Shown here: in pieces, positions 48,766-62,558 of the stretch
Position numbering within the stretch: position 1 is the first letter of the stretch
Layout of the letters: each line of letters begins with the position of its first letter
Made by a program: the position numbers and the translations under genes
Assembly (NCBI GenBank): GCA_013397075.1
Contig: VWZS01002702.1
Location: 310,324-374,323, forward strand
Direction: 5' to 3'
DNA from: Rhabdornis inornatus
Lineage: Eukaryota; Chordata; Aves; Passeriformes; Rhabdornithidae
DNA: 64,000 nt
Notes under the pieces: generated by a model
Seen by the model: the letters and a program-made list of their open reading frames with translations, nothing else
Told to the model about the DNA's origin: nothing
Database searches by the model: none

Positions 48766-51700
48766 CTGCACTGTACTGGATATTTTATAAATATGTCTTT
48801 CAATAATCTCCCTCACTTCTTATGAAACCAATAAGAAGTCATAAGGAACAGCAGAGCCTATATTGGGTGAGTTTTCCTATTAAATTCCTCTAATGCATCT
48901 CAGCTGTGACCTGTAGTAATTTGGGTAATCTAATAAGGCTGAATGCCCCATAAGAATCTGGGATGATACACTGCCACCTGCAAGACAGAAGTACAAGAGA
49001 GCAGTGAGATATCAGGTATCACCCTGCAGTCAGAACAAGAGCGAACTTAAAAAATAGGTGCTAGAAAATACAGGAAAATATGCTTTGCACAGTCCTGTGG
49101 GTACTTTCAAGTACCACCAATTCAACATTCATTTCCAATTCAAAACATTGAATCTACTTGTCCTGCTTAAGGGAATATGCTACACTCAGATTTAGCATCA
49201 GGTTTTATGGTAACTACAGTTAATCTAATTATTCCAGTAGAAATACCTTGAAGTATGGCATTTTTTTCAGGTTCGCCCAGGTTTTGCCAGAAATCCAGTC
49301 TTTTGCCTTCTACCTCATGACACAATATATTTTAGGGAGCCCATTTCTCTTATATCATTCCAACATTCTTCTCCCTTTACATATGCTCTTGATAAGTGTG
49401 CACAGATCCAGTCAAGAATAACACTTTTTACTGCAAAACTAATCTGTCACCTGCATTAGAACTTAGTGAGTTTAGTAGTAAAGAACAGTTTCAGAAAGCA
49501 GCCTCTGCTGATAACTGGATAAATAAGGTAAAAAGCAATTTAGTGGTGTATAGAGGAATTAAAATATTTTGTTATGCACTTTAATATTTCCCCTAACTCT
49601 AAAATCAGCCAAAACTCCCGCATAAAAATCACTTTTCCTTTAGAATTGCCTCTCAGCAGGGTAGTGGGCACAAGTTATCAATTTGTGCCATACAGTATGT
49701 TCAAAGGCATCAGCATTCAATGTGCTAAGAAGTGACACTGAATCCCACAATCTGAAATAAAAATGAAAGTTTCAAAAAGATTTCAGAATTTAGATGAATA
49801 TAAATAGCTGCTTTGAAGATGGAAAGCATTTTACAGATTTACATTTTGGTCTGTTTTGTACGGATAAACAGGCAAAAATATGTTCTTTAAAAGGAGCAAT
49901 ATGATTTTCAGTTTAACACTTTCCATAATTAGATTGTAAGAAATACTAGGATCCACAAAAAGAATTATTTATATTCACTGCACCGAGAGCTTATGTTTTG
50001 CTTCTGCTTATTACTTGAGCTTCTGAAAAGCATCTCATTTTAAAACCTTAACAGCTATTAATGTAAGCCATTAGCTTTTTGCAAATGTACATTCCCACTA
50101 TCACCTTCCCCAACTATGTGGATTCAAAGAAATCAGGGCACTATCATTGTTTAGCCAAAAGACTCAGAAGGTTTATCAAAGGTTTGCTTTTTTTTTAAAA
50201 GACACGACAAATATCGTCAAGGAATTCATACAAACTTAGAATTAAAATGTTACAAAAAGTGCTCTGCAAGGAAAATTAATTGGAAGGATTCATACTCTAA
50301 CACTGCTTGCTGTCACTTTGCTCTTAATGACTGAAGTGTTTTTATAGTTTTCTGTGTTCTTCCTTAGTGCTGTATAATTTGATTTCCAAATCCCCTGAGA
50401 GCTCTGTGACAAACCTGCAGGGTGTTTCCAGGATGGAAAGGTCAGAGCTGAGGACAATGGGCATGGAGTGTGCAGAAGACAAATCTCAGAATCTCTTGCT
50501 TCAAATCTGTCACTGACACAGAAACCAGGGTCAGTAAAGCACAAAGAGAAGTCTCTCAAAGGAAAATCAACCATGGTGGCAACTTCCTAAGGAAAAATCA
50601 ACTTTGATGAGAACCTCTTAAAGATGTTAGTGTAATTGCCAGCAGAAGCCAAGTGACATTCCTTAAAACAAAGGAAGAAGACAGCTTTCCTAGAGATCTG
50701 ACGCATGGAAATCAAACAAGCTTCCAAATTTCTTGAACAAAAATCATATACTGGGAAGCCCAAACTGTCTCACGTGTAAGACTTGGAATTTAGGGAAATC
50801 CTCCTGTGCTATGTTACTGGACTCCTTCCCACCCCTTCCTCCAAAGAAGTCTTTCCTCAGCCAGCTCCTTCCCTGCCCTCACACCAGCCTCTAGTTTTCT
50901 GACAAGATATTGCTCTTTTGGGCTAGACATCATATGACCTTCCCTGTTCTGGCTGGCCCCACAACTGTTAGATTAGTGCCAGCCAATCTCTATCTTAGGG
51001 TTCCTAACTACCTTATTATCTTTTTTATTGTTTAATTAACAGGATCGCTTCTTAAGAACAACTGTAATACTGGTTAGTGGAACAGGTGCTGTAACTAGTA
51101 AAAAGTCTATAAAGAGAAAAGTCAATATCCCACCAGATGTATGTAGAGGATGTACCTTTCAACATCACAAATTCCCTTTTGGGGACCTGAAAGTATTCTC
51201 TGCTGCTTCTGCATGATATGCCTCAGTTTTAATTCACTTGTTATTCTTTGCTTAATCAAGTTAATCTGTAGTATAAATGTGAGCACCATTATGCTAATTT
51301 CTGCACTAGACATGCAAATATATAAACATTTGTGTGCCAAATTATTAAGGTTCTGTCTATAATGTTATGCCCCTATTTACTATCTACATTTTATGTCTTA
51401 TGGATTTCTAAACATTTAAATTTATATCAGTGCTGTCACATATCTGCAAGCAGAGACAGTTTTATGAGCACTAAAAAAGCTGCAACACACAGCCTCTAAA
51501 TACTAATGACATAAATGGTATCCACTAATGGTCTCTATTTTTATTACAATGCAAAACTTCAATACATTGCAATTACTACTGCTCTAAGGCTGAACCATAC
51601 ACATTGTATAATGCCAACTTCCATCTCTGTAGCATAAAATGACATTATTTGTTGTTCAGCCCTGTACTGCAGATGTTGACTGAATGCTCAAGTCAGCAGT

Positions 51701-52105
51701 TGGAGCTAAAATTCACTCTATTTACAAAGTCTTACTGTTAACTAATACCCTAAATTGTCAGATATGCCAATGCATTAGACATTTTTCAAAGCCTGCTGCA
51801 CTAATAGCATGTAAGTGTAGTACATGTCTTCTTGTACCTGTCAACAGCCCAGGAACTTTGCAAAGGTAAAGCATGTCAAAAAAGAGAATTATCTTCTTAT
51901 GCTTCTGTGTAAAAAATCTTTAGTGAGCAGTTTTTCTAAAATATTGCAACACAAAAGTGCATTCAGCAGAGCTTGCTCTCTTGTAACTGGGTTTCTTTTT
52001 CATCTTTTTAATGCTAAATTCTAAATTCTTAATTCGTAACTTCAAGTGTCTCCTTTTACTTCAGCTACCAAAGAGACTAAAGCTCCCTCTTAGAACTTTG
52101 AGACA
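48766..52105. other. Unannotated AT-rich DNA
   Basis: No gene or repeat recognised. A 94-codon minus-strand frame at 50290-50574 resembles nothing known. Confidence 0.6.
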
Positions 52106-52624
52106 GTGGAAATCTCAATGTTCATAAAACTGGATGAAAACAAGTGCATTGTAAAATCTCTCCTACATGAGTTGGGGGTGGAGGGGTTAATTTCACTTAA
52201 TCAATGCACTTTGCTTGCCAGAAACTTTCAGCAAAATAAAGGAGAGTTAAGTTCATCTCTCAGACTTTCTCAAGCTGGCTCACCTCACATAAAACAAGTG
52301 CAACTAGATTCCCTCTCATTGACTTCAAGAATAACCTCCAGAAAGCTGAAAGTTTTGTTTGAAACAGGAGACATTTTTCCTATTTCCATGCAGCTGGGAA
52401 GTCATTTACACAAGGAAAACACTGGAGACAAAGTAGGTGTCAGACTGGGTAGCGTTTTACATGCATTTTCTGACACAAGGCAGACAACAGAAACGTGCAC
52501 ACAAAATATTTCCTTTCAAGAGCTGGCTAATGCAAACAGCAAGATCGAGGAGACATTATTGCAATTATTACAGAGTTACCAAATACTCCCTGTCCTTAGA
52601 AACACAATCCAATATCACTCATAA
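52106..52624 (+). other. Longest open frame (172 codons), unrecognised
   Basis: This frame runs from ATG to TAA without interruption. It has no signal peptide, transmembrane helix, repeats or motif that I recognise, and is Ser/Leu/Gln-rich. Its start MEISMFIKLDENK has no strong Kozak context or promoter evidence. By rough estimate from base composition, a frame this long is expected clearly less than once in this window. It could be a chance frame, a decayed retrogene or a real single-exon gene. I would not call it a gene without homology or transcript support. Confidence 0.15.
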
Positions 52625-55600
52625 CTTTTAAGCATGGAAACCATTCCACCTGAAAGCAGTACTTTCTTTAAATTTTCTCACTCAGCTTGCAAAATCTAAA
52701 CTCACAAGACTGACTAGAGCAGAGCACATGATGTAAAATACATAGAATAATTATAGCTAAATCTTACAGCTGAGAATACTGACACAGAATTACTTATTTT
52801 TTCATCTTCCTTTCTCTGCCAAAAATCTTGAACATGACAAGCGCTCTCTAGTGCAATTTGAACCCACCTCAGGTGTCCTAATATTTTGAATAAATAGGTT
52901 TTATAAAGGATTTCATTTAACTACCTCTGTTGTACAATTCCAACAATAAAATATTCCAACTGAAAATCAAATGGCAGTTTTAATTTTAGAATCCAGGGTC
53001 TCTCAAAAGAACAAATTCATTACTTTAAAGAGTTGTGGGAAAACACAGCTTTTCTAAATAAGTAGAACATCCTATGAATTTTCTCAACCAGGTGTTAAAA
53101 TAAGAATTTTAACATAATAGCTCATTTTTGAAATCCAAAATGTTCGGGGGTGAGTAGTTTTTAATCCTCTCTACTCATCTTAAAATTTGAAACAAACTGG
53201 ACTGAGCTCACTAGCACAAAAATGAAATATTTGAGTACATGGAAAACATTTTTCTTTAACTATTTCTCCATTTTTCTTGAGGAAGCTGTTGGGTAACTGC
53301 AACCAATTTTGAGGAGTATTTTGGACCTTTTGAAATTCCATCATTGAAAACCTGCATTGTTCACTGTAATTCTTTCTCCTTGATTAACAATCACATTGCA
53401 GCAGAGGAGGAAGTGAGCCCTTTATAATAAGACCTTGGACAAAATCTGAGGGTATCAACTTGAAAGAAAATTTTAACTGTGTTTTAGTTTGTAAGTGTAA
53501 TGCCCCCCTGGAAAAACAGCAATAGGTCATGGGCTGGCTAATGCTGAAACCAACAAGTGCCTGACCCAGTTTTTTGTGTGTGGTTTGTTTGGATGGTTTG
53601 GTTTTCTTTAGTTTCATTCCCCCTTATTTTTTCTTCCCAAGTTTGCCCTCATAACTCTCATCGCAACAAAGCCAATGTCATTCCCCTAACAGACCACACT
53701 TGATGAGGCGCCTAATTAAGAAAGCAGCTGCCCTAAAATCCTGTAATATCAAGGAGAGAGAGTGAGACACCTGCAGAGGCCGAGTCAGGTGTCTGTACTG
53801 GAGAGCTCCCAAGCTCCTAACACAGGTGTCTCAGGATAGCAGAGTTACTTGGTCTGGAACCAGCCCATGACCCAAATGGGGGCTGTGTTTCAGCCTAAAA
53901 CGTGTTCCTTCCATGAGGGCACTGAAAGAGAATACAGGAAAGAGCACAGTGCTGCTCAGAATAGACTTACAGAGCTCTCCATGGACATTACAGACATTCC
54001 CAGAGCAGCAGGTCCAGAGGGTTTCTGAACTCACAGACTTGGCAGTTGTCTCTGAGCACCTCTCCCACCCTGTTGCTCCAGTCTCTTCTACAGTAAAAAG
54101 GAACACAAGCTCTTGTAGAGCTTATTTCTACCTGGGTACACACAGTGAAAACATTCTCCTTCACTGAAACAATAAAAAAACATCAAAAACAATAAGAGGC
54201 TTTCCATCCACTTCTTTGGATGGTGAATTGAGCCCTAAACTAAAAGACTCCTGGCCCTGTTCCCTGCTTGGAGTATTTGGCAATAGTTTTGTTTTAAACT
54301 GTAAAGACACTATTTCAAAAAGCACTCTAGGAAGGATGGTTGGCTGCATCTGCATTCCTTCCAAAGGGAATGGGGTAGAGTATTTACACCCAAGGCAACG
54401 GCTTTTTAAGGTGTTTCTTCTGATTATAACAATACAATGAAACAGCTATAACACCTGGAAGCTTTAGACCTCTGCCTGGTAACAATGCAGATGAATAGCT
54501 TCAACCTTTGCAAGAAATTGCAGTATGAACGTCTGTTTTATTCCACAGTTGTGTCTGAGCAGACTATTAATAGAATACTGATAAATGCTACAATAGCTAT
54601 TCTTTTTCCTCCCCTTTTGCTTTTATGCTATTGTCAATACCTATCCTTCCCCTGGTGCTGTCAGCTGATGCCTGTCTCATAACTCTTGGGGTAACAGCAT
54701 TAGGCGAAAAAGAAATTAAGTTCAAATAAAACTGCCAGGTAGAATCAACATTATGAGATTATGGACTGAACTGTTTTCTGAAGAGGCACATATATGCAGT
54801 GTTATACCACTAATGACCAAAAAAGAACTTACATATTAAAATTTAATTACTATAATATTATTTAAGAGAAGGGGAAAGATCCTAAAGCTGAATTTGTTTC
54901 TTTTTCTAGGAGCTCTGCAATTTTTAATGGCAAGTAATAACTACATCTTCTCTATACATTTCCTGGGGACTGTGTAGGTAGCACCACACACCACACCATG
55001 TTCACATAAAACCAAAAGGTGTTATGAAATATTGGGAAATCATGCATGTGGCTGGTAGGACATTTATCCAGGCCTTTGCCAATCTGTGCCATTCTTGGGC
55101 ACACGGCTGCATTTGCACAATTCTCTTGTTTGTGTTCACTCTTGTGTAATAAATCTAAAAAGATAGGGAGCTGCCACTGCTGATGCTGTGAGTAAAAAGA
55201 AACCAGTGAGATTATGGAGAAGAACACAAAATATAAAGACTACACAATAATTATGAAGAAACAAAAAAAACCCACCCTGGATTTCTGGCAAATACTCGCA
55301 AGCCATGCAGCTAAAAATAAATGAATATTTGATAACGATACCAACAGCCTCAAATTATCAGTATAGCATGCAAATGAGTGAAGTTATTTACCATATAACA
55401 GCAGTGCTATCTGTGCTAATGTTTGTGTCACATAGAACCACAGTCAGATCCTTCATCTGGACTGCAGCAACTGCTGCTGCTGTCAGAAGCAACCAGCTCC
55501 TGAACTGGGTCTTTCAAGGAAGCCAAATAATGAAGTGCCATGGAGAACAAATACATTTTTTGCTCCCTGAAGCAATGTCTTCAGTGAATTAGAGGAAACA

Positions 55601-58539
55601 GCTCTGTCCTAGAGAAGCTCTAAGACTGTAACTGATGTTTCATCTGCTTTGAAGATTTGTATTTTCCAGAGTTCTCAGACCATTAAGATTGAAGCAAAAC
55701 AACACACGTAAAAGAAACTAAAAAAAATAAAAATCTTTTTTCATAAATGCCTAAATAAAGTTAAGAAGAACAAGAAACACCTAGATCTTTGCCCAGTCTG
55801 AGTACAATCCAAACCAGCAACAAAAGGCTCTAGCACATCCACAGTTAAAAGTAACAGTTCTACTGAATAGTAAATATTTATCTTTTGAGAGCATGGAGGC
55901 AAGTACTGTAGAAACATGCATGCATACATTTTAGGAATAGCTAACATTTGCTCATGGCTGGAAAGCCATCTTGGTGAAGACAAGCTTATACGAATGCTTT
56001 AATAAAATCAACAAGGAAACTACAAATGTAGTATGTCTGAAGTGGGATAATCACAGAAAATAAATTATGTGGTGTTTTCAGGAAAGCTGAGTCAACTGTG
56101 GCTCTGATAGTTGGAAATCTGGACAACAACAGATATCAGAGGAAATCCCAAGTGTGTACTCAAGAAAAGAAAACTGACTGAATTTCAGTGCACAAAGGAA
56201 TAGGCTGGAACCTACAGCTGTAGTAAAACACTATTATGAGACCAGGAAAAAAAAATATAAATTAGCTACGCTAATGGCTGAATGCCAGTGAATGCAAAAA
56301 GTGTAGGAAATTATAAGGATACAGTAATCATGGTGAAACAGATACCAAAAGAAGAAAGGAGGTCCAAGTACACCTGGGAAGGCAGGTAAAATGGACAGAG
56401 GTACCTAAAACAGGGGCTGATGGCAAAGAGGGACTGGCAAGATGCAGAAGAAACAAAAGGAAGTTGAAACCTTTATCAAGAGACACATATTAGAGGACTT
56501 TATATCTTATTGTTTATAAAATGCAAACATTACTCTTCAGCTGGGTTTTTTTGTGTACTTATCTGCAGATTTAGAGACTGTCAGTTGCAGAGATTACATC
56601 TTATGCATATTAGTCTTCCAAGATATTGAAACTTTTTTTGACCTTTCCCGAATAATAAGTAGTATTTTTATGTAAATTAGTCTTCTTCAATATTTGTTGT
56701 GATATCAAATATCTTAAACATGGGAAGCATGCCTAATAGCAGAAATATTTCAAAGAATGAACAAACTGAGAATAAATAAACATGGCTGGTAACTTTAATT
56801 ACTTCCCTAAAACTGTATTTTAAGTGCTTGAAAATTCGCAGTTTTCTCTCACAGAAGCCAGAGACAGCAATTTTCACATCTCATGGCCACTCCCATTGAT
56901 ATCTGCTCCAAGAAAAGTTGAAATGTTCAGCTCTGCTAAGTCAGGCTGACAGATTTCACAAGACACAATGGACCAGTGAAACTCTGAACTGAGGGCCCAC
57001 TGGCTAGGACCTGGTCACTGTTCACACTCAGTCTTTCCAGTCTGTGTTTATAACTAACAGGCATTTTCCTGCTATAGCAAACCCTCACCTGGCATCTTCT
57101 TCACTTCTCCCTTTCATATTTCCCTTAAAACCCAAATATCTGAGATATCTAATGATGGAATGGATCAGAATAGACTTAAAGGTGTCTGCACAAGGAAGGT
57201 TAAGAGCTACAAATCTCTCCACACTCTGCACTAAGCAGTAAAAAGCTGAATTAAATACAATAGTGTAGCAGAGCTGAACTTTGAGATGCATCCCCTCCAC
57301 TCACTCTGCCTTTTCTAGTAATAGAGGTACTGCTCAAAAACATAAAGCCTAACTAGCTGGTGTAAACTAACTTTACATAAGCAGTTATGACCTAAACAAA
57401 GTTTGAACAGTACGTAGCCTCTGGGTACTCTTTTGAGTACATTTTGAGTTTAAATTTAGATTTTTTATTGCCCTTGGAATGCTGAAATAAACTTTCAGTC
57501 CCACTGGTGCAACTCCAGGAAGAGACTATATTAAATTTCTCTGTTCATGAAGGTGTGTGCCTTCCTTCTATTCATTACCAGGCATGCAAGTCACATAATA
57601 AAGCTGAGCTGGTTTTATTCTTATCCAATATGAACCTTATTATGCTTAACAGAATTCTGCAAGGGCAGTTCCCATTAGCAAGTGGTATCATGTGAGAGCT
57701 GAGCATCCCATCAGGGGTCTCTGGAGTTTAACACAAAGACTTGACACACCCAGGGCCTACCAGGGAATGGTCACACAGATTGGTCTTTACTCCTCTAGCC
57801 TGGGATAGATATGTTCAATTTTCCTGTTTCTGCAGAACAACATTTAGAAAGAACTCAAATCAAACCAATCAGCTTACTAAGATGACATTGTGGAAACACA
57901 ACAGCAAAATTAAACATCTGAAGTTTGAAAAGGCAAACCTAGAATTTGCTTATTTGATAAGGAAAGAAACCTTGAATACCCTAATATTAGTAATATGCAC
58001 TAGCCTTACACACCTAACATTCTACCAGCAAAAGAGAAAAGTGGGCCCAAGCAGAAGGAACAACTTTGACATGGGAACAACCTGACACATCAATAAATTA
58101 AAAATCATTGTTTTGTCTGAGATTTCATCATCAGTTCCCAAATCAAATCTGTCCTGGATTCAAAACAATTTAGCTAACTGGGAACAGGGAAACAACAACC
58201 TTTCTCTTACAGGATAAGGAAAGATTCACCCATTTCCTCATCTGCTTAGCTGTGTAACTGGAAGAAGCATTCCTTGTTTCCAACATCCCAGTGCCTAATG
58301 CTACATGGGCCCAAGGCAGAACATTTAAGTTAACAGTTGTAATATCCAGTGAAGCAGAGACTGCTACACACAAGACCAGATGCAAAGTATCATTTGTCTC
58401 AATAAACAAATAAATAAATAGCTTGTAAGTTGGAAGTTAGGCAGAGTCCTATAACCTGAAAATAGTCTTTGTGGCAAGATAATGATAACCATGCTTATGA
58501 CAAATGAACTAAATGCGGTGTGTCTTTTGATGCAATTTT
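52625..58539. other. Unannotated DNA
   Basis: Many short frames, none recognised. No repeat family is identified. The + strand is A-rich through much of 55.7-58.1 kb. Confidence 0.6.
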
Positions 58540-59560
58540 TCATTCTTTTATTGATGTACTCCTATCAAAATCTCATTTATTTCTGCTTTTCTTTCAAGCA
58601 AAGCTCATAAGTCTTCACGGCACCGGGACCATGTCACAAGTTGTAGGTCCACATTGGTGGCAGAAAAAGTTCAGTTTGTGGGAAATTTGACAGAAGTCAT
58701 ACAAATGTTTTCCCAGTAACAGCAGCTGTAGCTGGTATGAAATGCAGTGTTAAATGAGAGTAGAGCATGAAACATTTTATAATTATAGCTCTCCATTGAG
58801 TTGTTTACTTTTCAAGGTGGTATAGAAGGAAATATTATGGTTTTAATCTTGGTCATTATGGCAGAAGAGAATTTGTGATCTAACCTCTAAGAGTAAGTTT
58901 AAAGAAGAATTTGTCATTTTGGTGGCTCATTTTTGAGATTTATATTTTGTGATGGTTTGTCATTTTTCAGTTATTTAAAGACAGAGAGGAAGTTTGAGGA
59001 GAAAGCTGAGAGATTGTTTGTGTATTTTCATTTCTTTTTCTGAGCAATATAATCAAATTGTATTCTCAGTGCTTCTCTGACCCCCTTTACTCAAAGGAAA
59101 GTTTGTGGTTATTTCTTCCTTCTGCATACAATGTAAACAAAAATTGCTTAACCTTCCCTTCCTCTTCAGCTCCTAACCTATTCACTTAAACTGGCCTAGA
59201 TGGGCTTCTCTTTTGCTACTTTGGGGGACTTCTTCCATCTTTTGGCTTTGTTTTAGACCTTTTCAAAGCTGTTGTTTTCCAAATAGCCTGCTACTCGGGG
59301 TTCTGGCCCTTCCTCCTCTTCTACGGTATTTTGAAATTTAATTTTATATCCTTTACAGGGCTTTTGATGTTTTTTAACCCCTACTGCTGCCTTTTCTTTA
59401 TGCTTTTATAGATATTGATAACATTGTGAATTATATTATTTTATACAGAAATAAAGCTCGCTTGAATTGAAACTTGCTGCCATTTTATTCCAGTTGCTGA
59501 GACTCCCTATGAATTTATTTTAAAATCTCCTTTAATCCTTCTGGTGGACTGATGTTTCCT
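58540..59560 (+). mobile_element. T-rich block with AATAAA; possible LTR-type or retroposed insertion
   Basis: Within an A-rich stretch the + strand becomes T- and G-rich for about 1 kb. Features include 'gctactttgggggacttctt', 'cttttggctttgttttagac' and an AATAAA at 59450-59455 followed by gctcgcttgaattg. T-rich composition with a late polyadenylation signal resembles LTRs of some songbird ERVL-type elements, or the 3' end of a + strand transcript. I could not find paired LTRs, a target-site duplication or any viral coding region, so the assignment is weak. Confidence 0.25.
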
Positions 59561-62472
59561 TTCAGAAAAGGAGGACACTGTTCCAGCCACAAAAGTGACA
59601 TAGCATGAAGGAAACGAGGAAAAAAAAAGTCCTGAGTCATGAAAGCAAAGAAGAAATACAAGTGAAACAGACTTGAGAGAGGATTAAAACCCACAAACTG
59701 GAAGGGACAGAAAAGTAGGATGGATCTTTAATTGAAAGGAATAGAGGACTGACTCTACATAAGAACTAGGTAGATCAAGAAGGGAGAACTTGACCAAGGG
59801 AGAGCTGAACTAGGAGACACCTCTCACCTTTTAGCTGCCTTCATTATCCTCCCTCTGTCCCCAGGGAGTGCTAGGAGCCTCCTGACAAACTTTTCCTGGC
59901 CACAGTCAATGCTGAAGCTTGAAAGTAAAGCATTCAGGACACGACCTGCTCTCAGAGGTCACCAAGAACTGCCAGGGTATAGAGGTGGACCTGCCCCTCA
60001 TTCCAAGGGTGGGATGAATAGCTGGGCTCCAAGAAACACAAGCCAGCTCTTGTTCCCACAGCACCAAGAAAAGGGAAGATCTGTATCTGAGGTCTGCAAC
60101 TCGATGTGTTTTGTGAATAAGTGGTTGCCTGCATTCCTGCTGTGTCTGACTGCAGTGGAGGCAAAGCCCACTGCTAAGAGCTGCCCAGCCAGCAGTGTCT
60201 GCCAGCACTGAGAGCCCTGAACCAGCCCCGGGAACGGCAGCACCCAGGGGAGCACCAACCACACCTCACGCCTGGCCTGGCCAGCTGGGCTGCCTCCCTT
60301 TGGCCCAGTACAGAGACAATTACATTACTGGGGTTTTCTCAGCTCCTAAAGCTTCCTTCCACTCCTAAACACTATCTTGGAAAATCCATGTTTATGGTAA
60401 CTAAAGCATTCTGCACTTATCAAAAGGAGTGTTACAGTTAAATCAGAGCCCCCAGTTACAGACACACTGCTGAATTTACCATTCTTGACCACTCTAGGGT
60501 GAGGCATCAGCACTTCAAACAAGAGCTGTGCCAACTCAAAAATCTGTAAAGGGCATAATTTTCTTCAATTATTTCCAGGGAATGTACAACTGGAGTTTTA
60601 AAAACTATGATCTTTTAACATTCATCCTTCTGAATAGGATTTTAAAAAAGTAAATCCCTCTGAGCATCACAGCTATACTTTAAAGATGAGTCCAGCAATA
60701 AAAAAGATTTCATATGGATAACTGATACATTTTCTACTAGGTGGAGAGAAAAAAAAAAACAAAAAACAAAAAGAGATACCCCAAGCTATGACAAGTTTGC
60801 TATGTAGGTGATCTATGGTAGTAATTGACATCCTAACAATAGGAGACTATAAAGATACCTTGAAATTATTTTCTTCTCTATTTCTTCCCTATCTGCTCTT
60901 CCTCCTTCATTTCTTCAGTAAGGCAGATCTACCAGCAAGACAATTTAATCTTCCAGGGATAAAGAAAGGCTTCCTTGTCTAAGAAAAATAAAAACTTCTA
61001 CTGGTCAAGGACAGAAAGCCCAAGAGAAGGAATTATCTCCTGACAGTGAGCTATGTTTTTTTATCTCTAGAAAAGGAAGCAGCAGTATTCTGGAAGAAAT
61101 AACATTGATTTAGCTGGAATGTAAGGAAGACATCTTCTGCTTGATGTATGTATCCTTCTGGACAAGGGTAGGACAATAGCTTGTATTCCCTGAACAAAAT
61201 ACCTCCAACTGTGTTTTCGCTATCATTTAGTGTGAAGAATTTTATTCCCTTGTAACATTTAACACTGAACCAGGAGAAACTTCATGCTCAGTTATGAGCC
61301 TGGATGGATACTTATTTAATGAGCTACCAGTAGGATAATTCTCCCAGGCTCTTTTGCCATGCATAACTGGGAGAGAGAAGAGTCACTGTCCCATCCAGTC
61401 TGGATAATAAAATAAACCACACCAGCCAAAGACACCAGTACAATTTACCTCCTTGACAAAACAGACACAGAAACCAAACCTCAGCTACTCTCTAACTTCA
61501 TAATGTAGAGCAACTCTTTCCTGATTTTTGCTGCTGCACTTCACAATATAGTGTGCCAGTGAGGTTCAACAATATTTACTGAAGCAACTCATTAGTCAAA
61601 GCAACAAGCTTTCCCACTTGGGCTTATATGTAACACAGGACAAGCCTCCACATCTGTCTTCACAAACATACTTTTGCCATCCATCCTAAAAGCAGCTGAC
61701 TGTTGCTTGTGATTTCTTCTAAAGGAATGCTTCACTTTTCAAAAAGCCACTTTTATCTGTTGGCTTAAATATAAAACAACTCTTGTACTTCTATTATCTA
61801 GCTGAAGGTATACAGACCTGGCAAGCTTATGCTTTAGCACTTTAACTTAAAAATCATGAAGCACCTTGTTGCTTTCAACTCCATGGACACACTTTCAACT
61901 TAAATGTTTTGCAAAATGGTAGGCTCCTCAATAAGGTAACCAGAGATATCAGTATCTATCTCCATCTTTTCCTGAGGAACCAGTCAGTGATGTGGGGAGC
62001 CAATACTTCAGCCAGAATGAACATATTACTGGTTTCTAGCAGAGATCCTAATACTGAATATCAACAGGGTTCTTCTAAACAAGAAAAAAATTAAGTTAGA
62101 AAAGGAAAAGCACAGCATGAACAACCTACAAAGGTAGTGGAGAAAACTGGAAAGGGCTACTACAGGCAAGAATTATTTTAAGTTAATCTCAGAGATGACA
62201 GGAAGCCAATACACAAAGAGGCAGGCACAAACTGAGTTAGCAGAGCCAAGAGGCTCTCCTCCTGATTGGCAAGGCTGAAGTATTTGGCCTTTTGAGAAGA
62301 AAGATTACTAAACCAGATAAAACTGAAAAGCTGCATAACTCATAGAGAAAACAACAAATAAGCAACTGCAACAGAAGGAATATACAAAAAATGTCTCAAG
62401 ATATAAAGGACTGTTGTACATTAATGATGTTGTGGACATAAAGTGCTGTGGCAAAGGGTTTAAAACTCTGCT
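59561..62472. other. Unannotated DNA
   Basis: A GC-richer patch at 59900-60300 gives frames on both strands (118, 100 and 88 codons) that resemble no family. An inner + frame at 60104-60211 looks signal-peptide-like and is discussed as a finding. The rest is AT-rich with an A/C low-complexity tract at about 60750-60775. Confidence 0.55.
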
Positions 62473-62488
62473 ACACCTGGTCAGGTGT
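62473..62488. promoter_or_regulatory. Paired inverted E-boxes
   Basis: ACACCTG and CAGGTGT face each other with a 2-base centre. CACCTG/CAGGTG is the E-box bound by ZEB, SNAIL and class I bHLH factors, and pairs are typical of ZEB target sites. The motif is seen directly; function is inferred. Confidence 0.25.
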
Positions 62489-62500
62489 GGCAGGGCTTAC

Positions 62501-62558
62501 CTTGCCTGCCCAGAAGTGCTCAGTGCTTCCTACATGTAACAGTCCCCTTGCTTCAAGC
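62501..62558 (-). other. Candidate 58-nt exon, minus strand (unconfirmed)
   Basis: On the minus strand a strong acceptor (aacatttctgcag) and a near-consensus donor (caag|gtaagc) bound 58 nt. One frame is open and reads LEARGLLHVGSTEHFWAGK, ending in phase 0; the other two are closed. The splice signals are among the best in the window. No homologue is recognised. Confidence 0.18.

Noticed and set aside
38108..55375. Three octamer (ATGCAAAT) motifs at 38108, 51312 and 55368
   Set aside because: About this many 8-mers are expected by chance in 64 kb on two strands, and they are not clustered.
58655..58670. ttggtggcag as a retroviral primer-binding site
   Set aside because: The match to a tRNA 3' end stops after a few bases and no LTR lies directly upstream.
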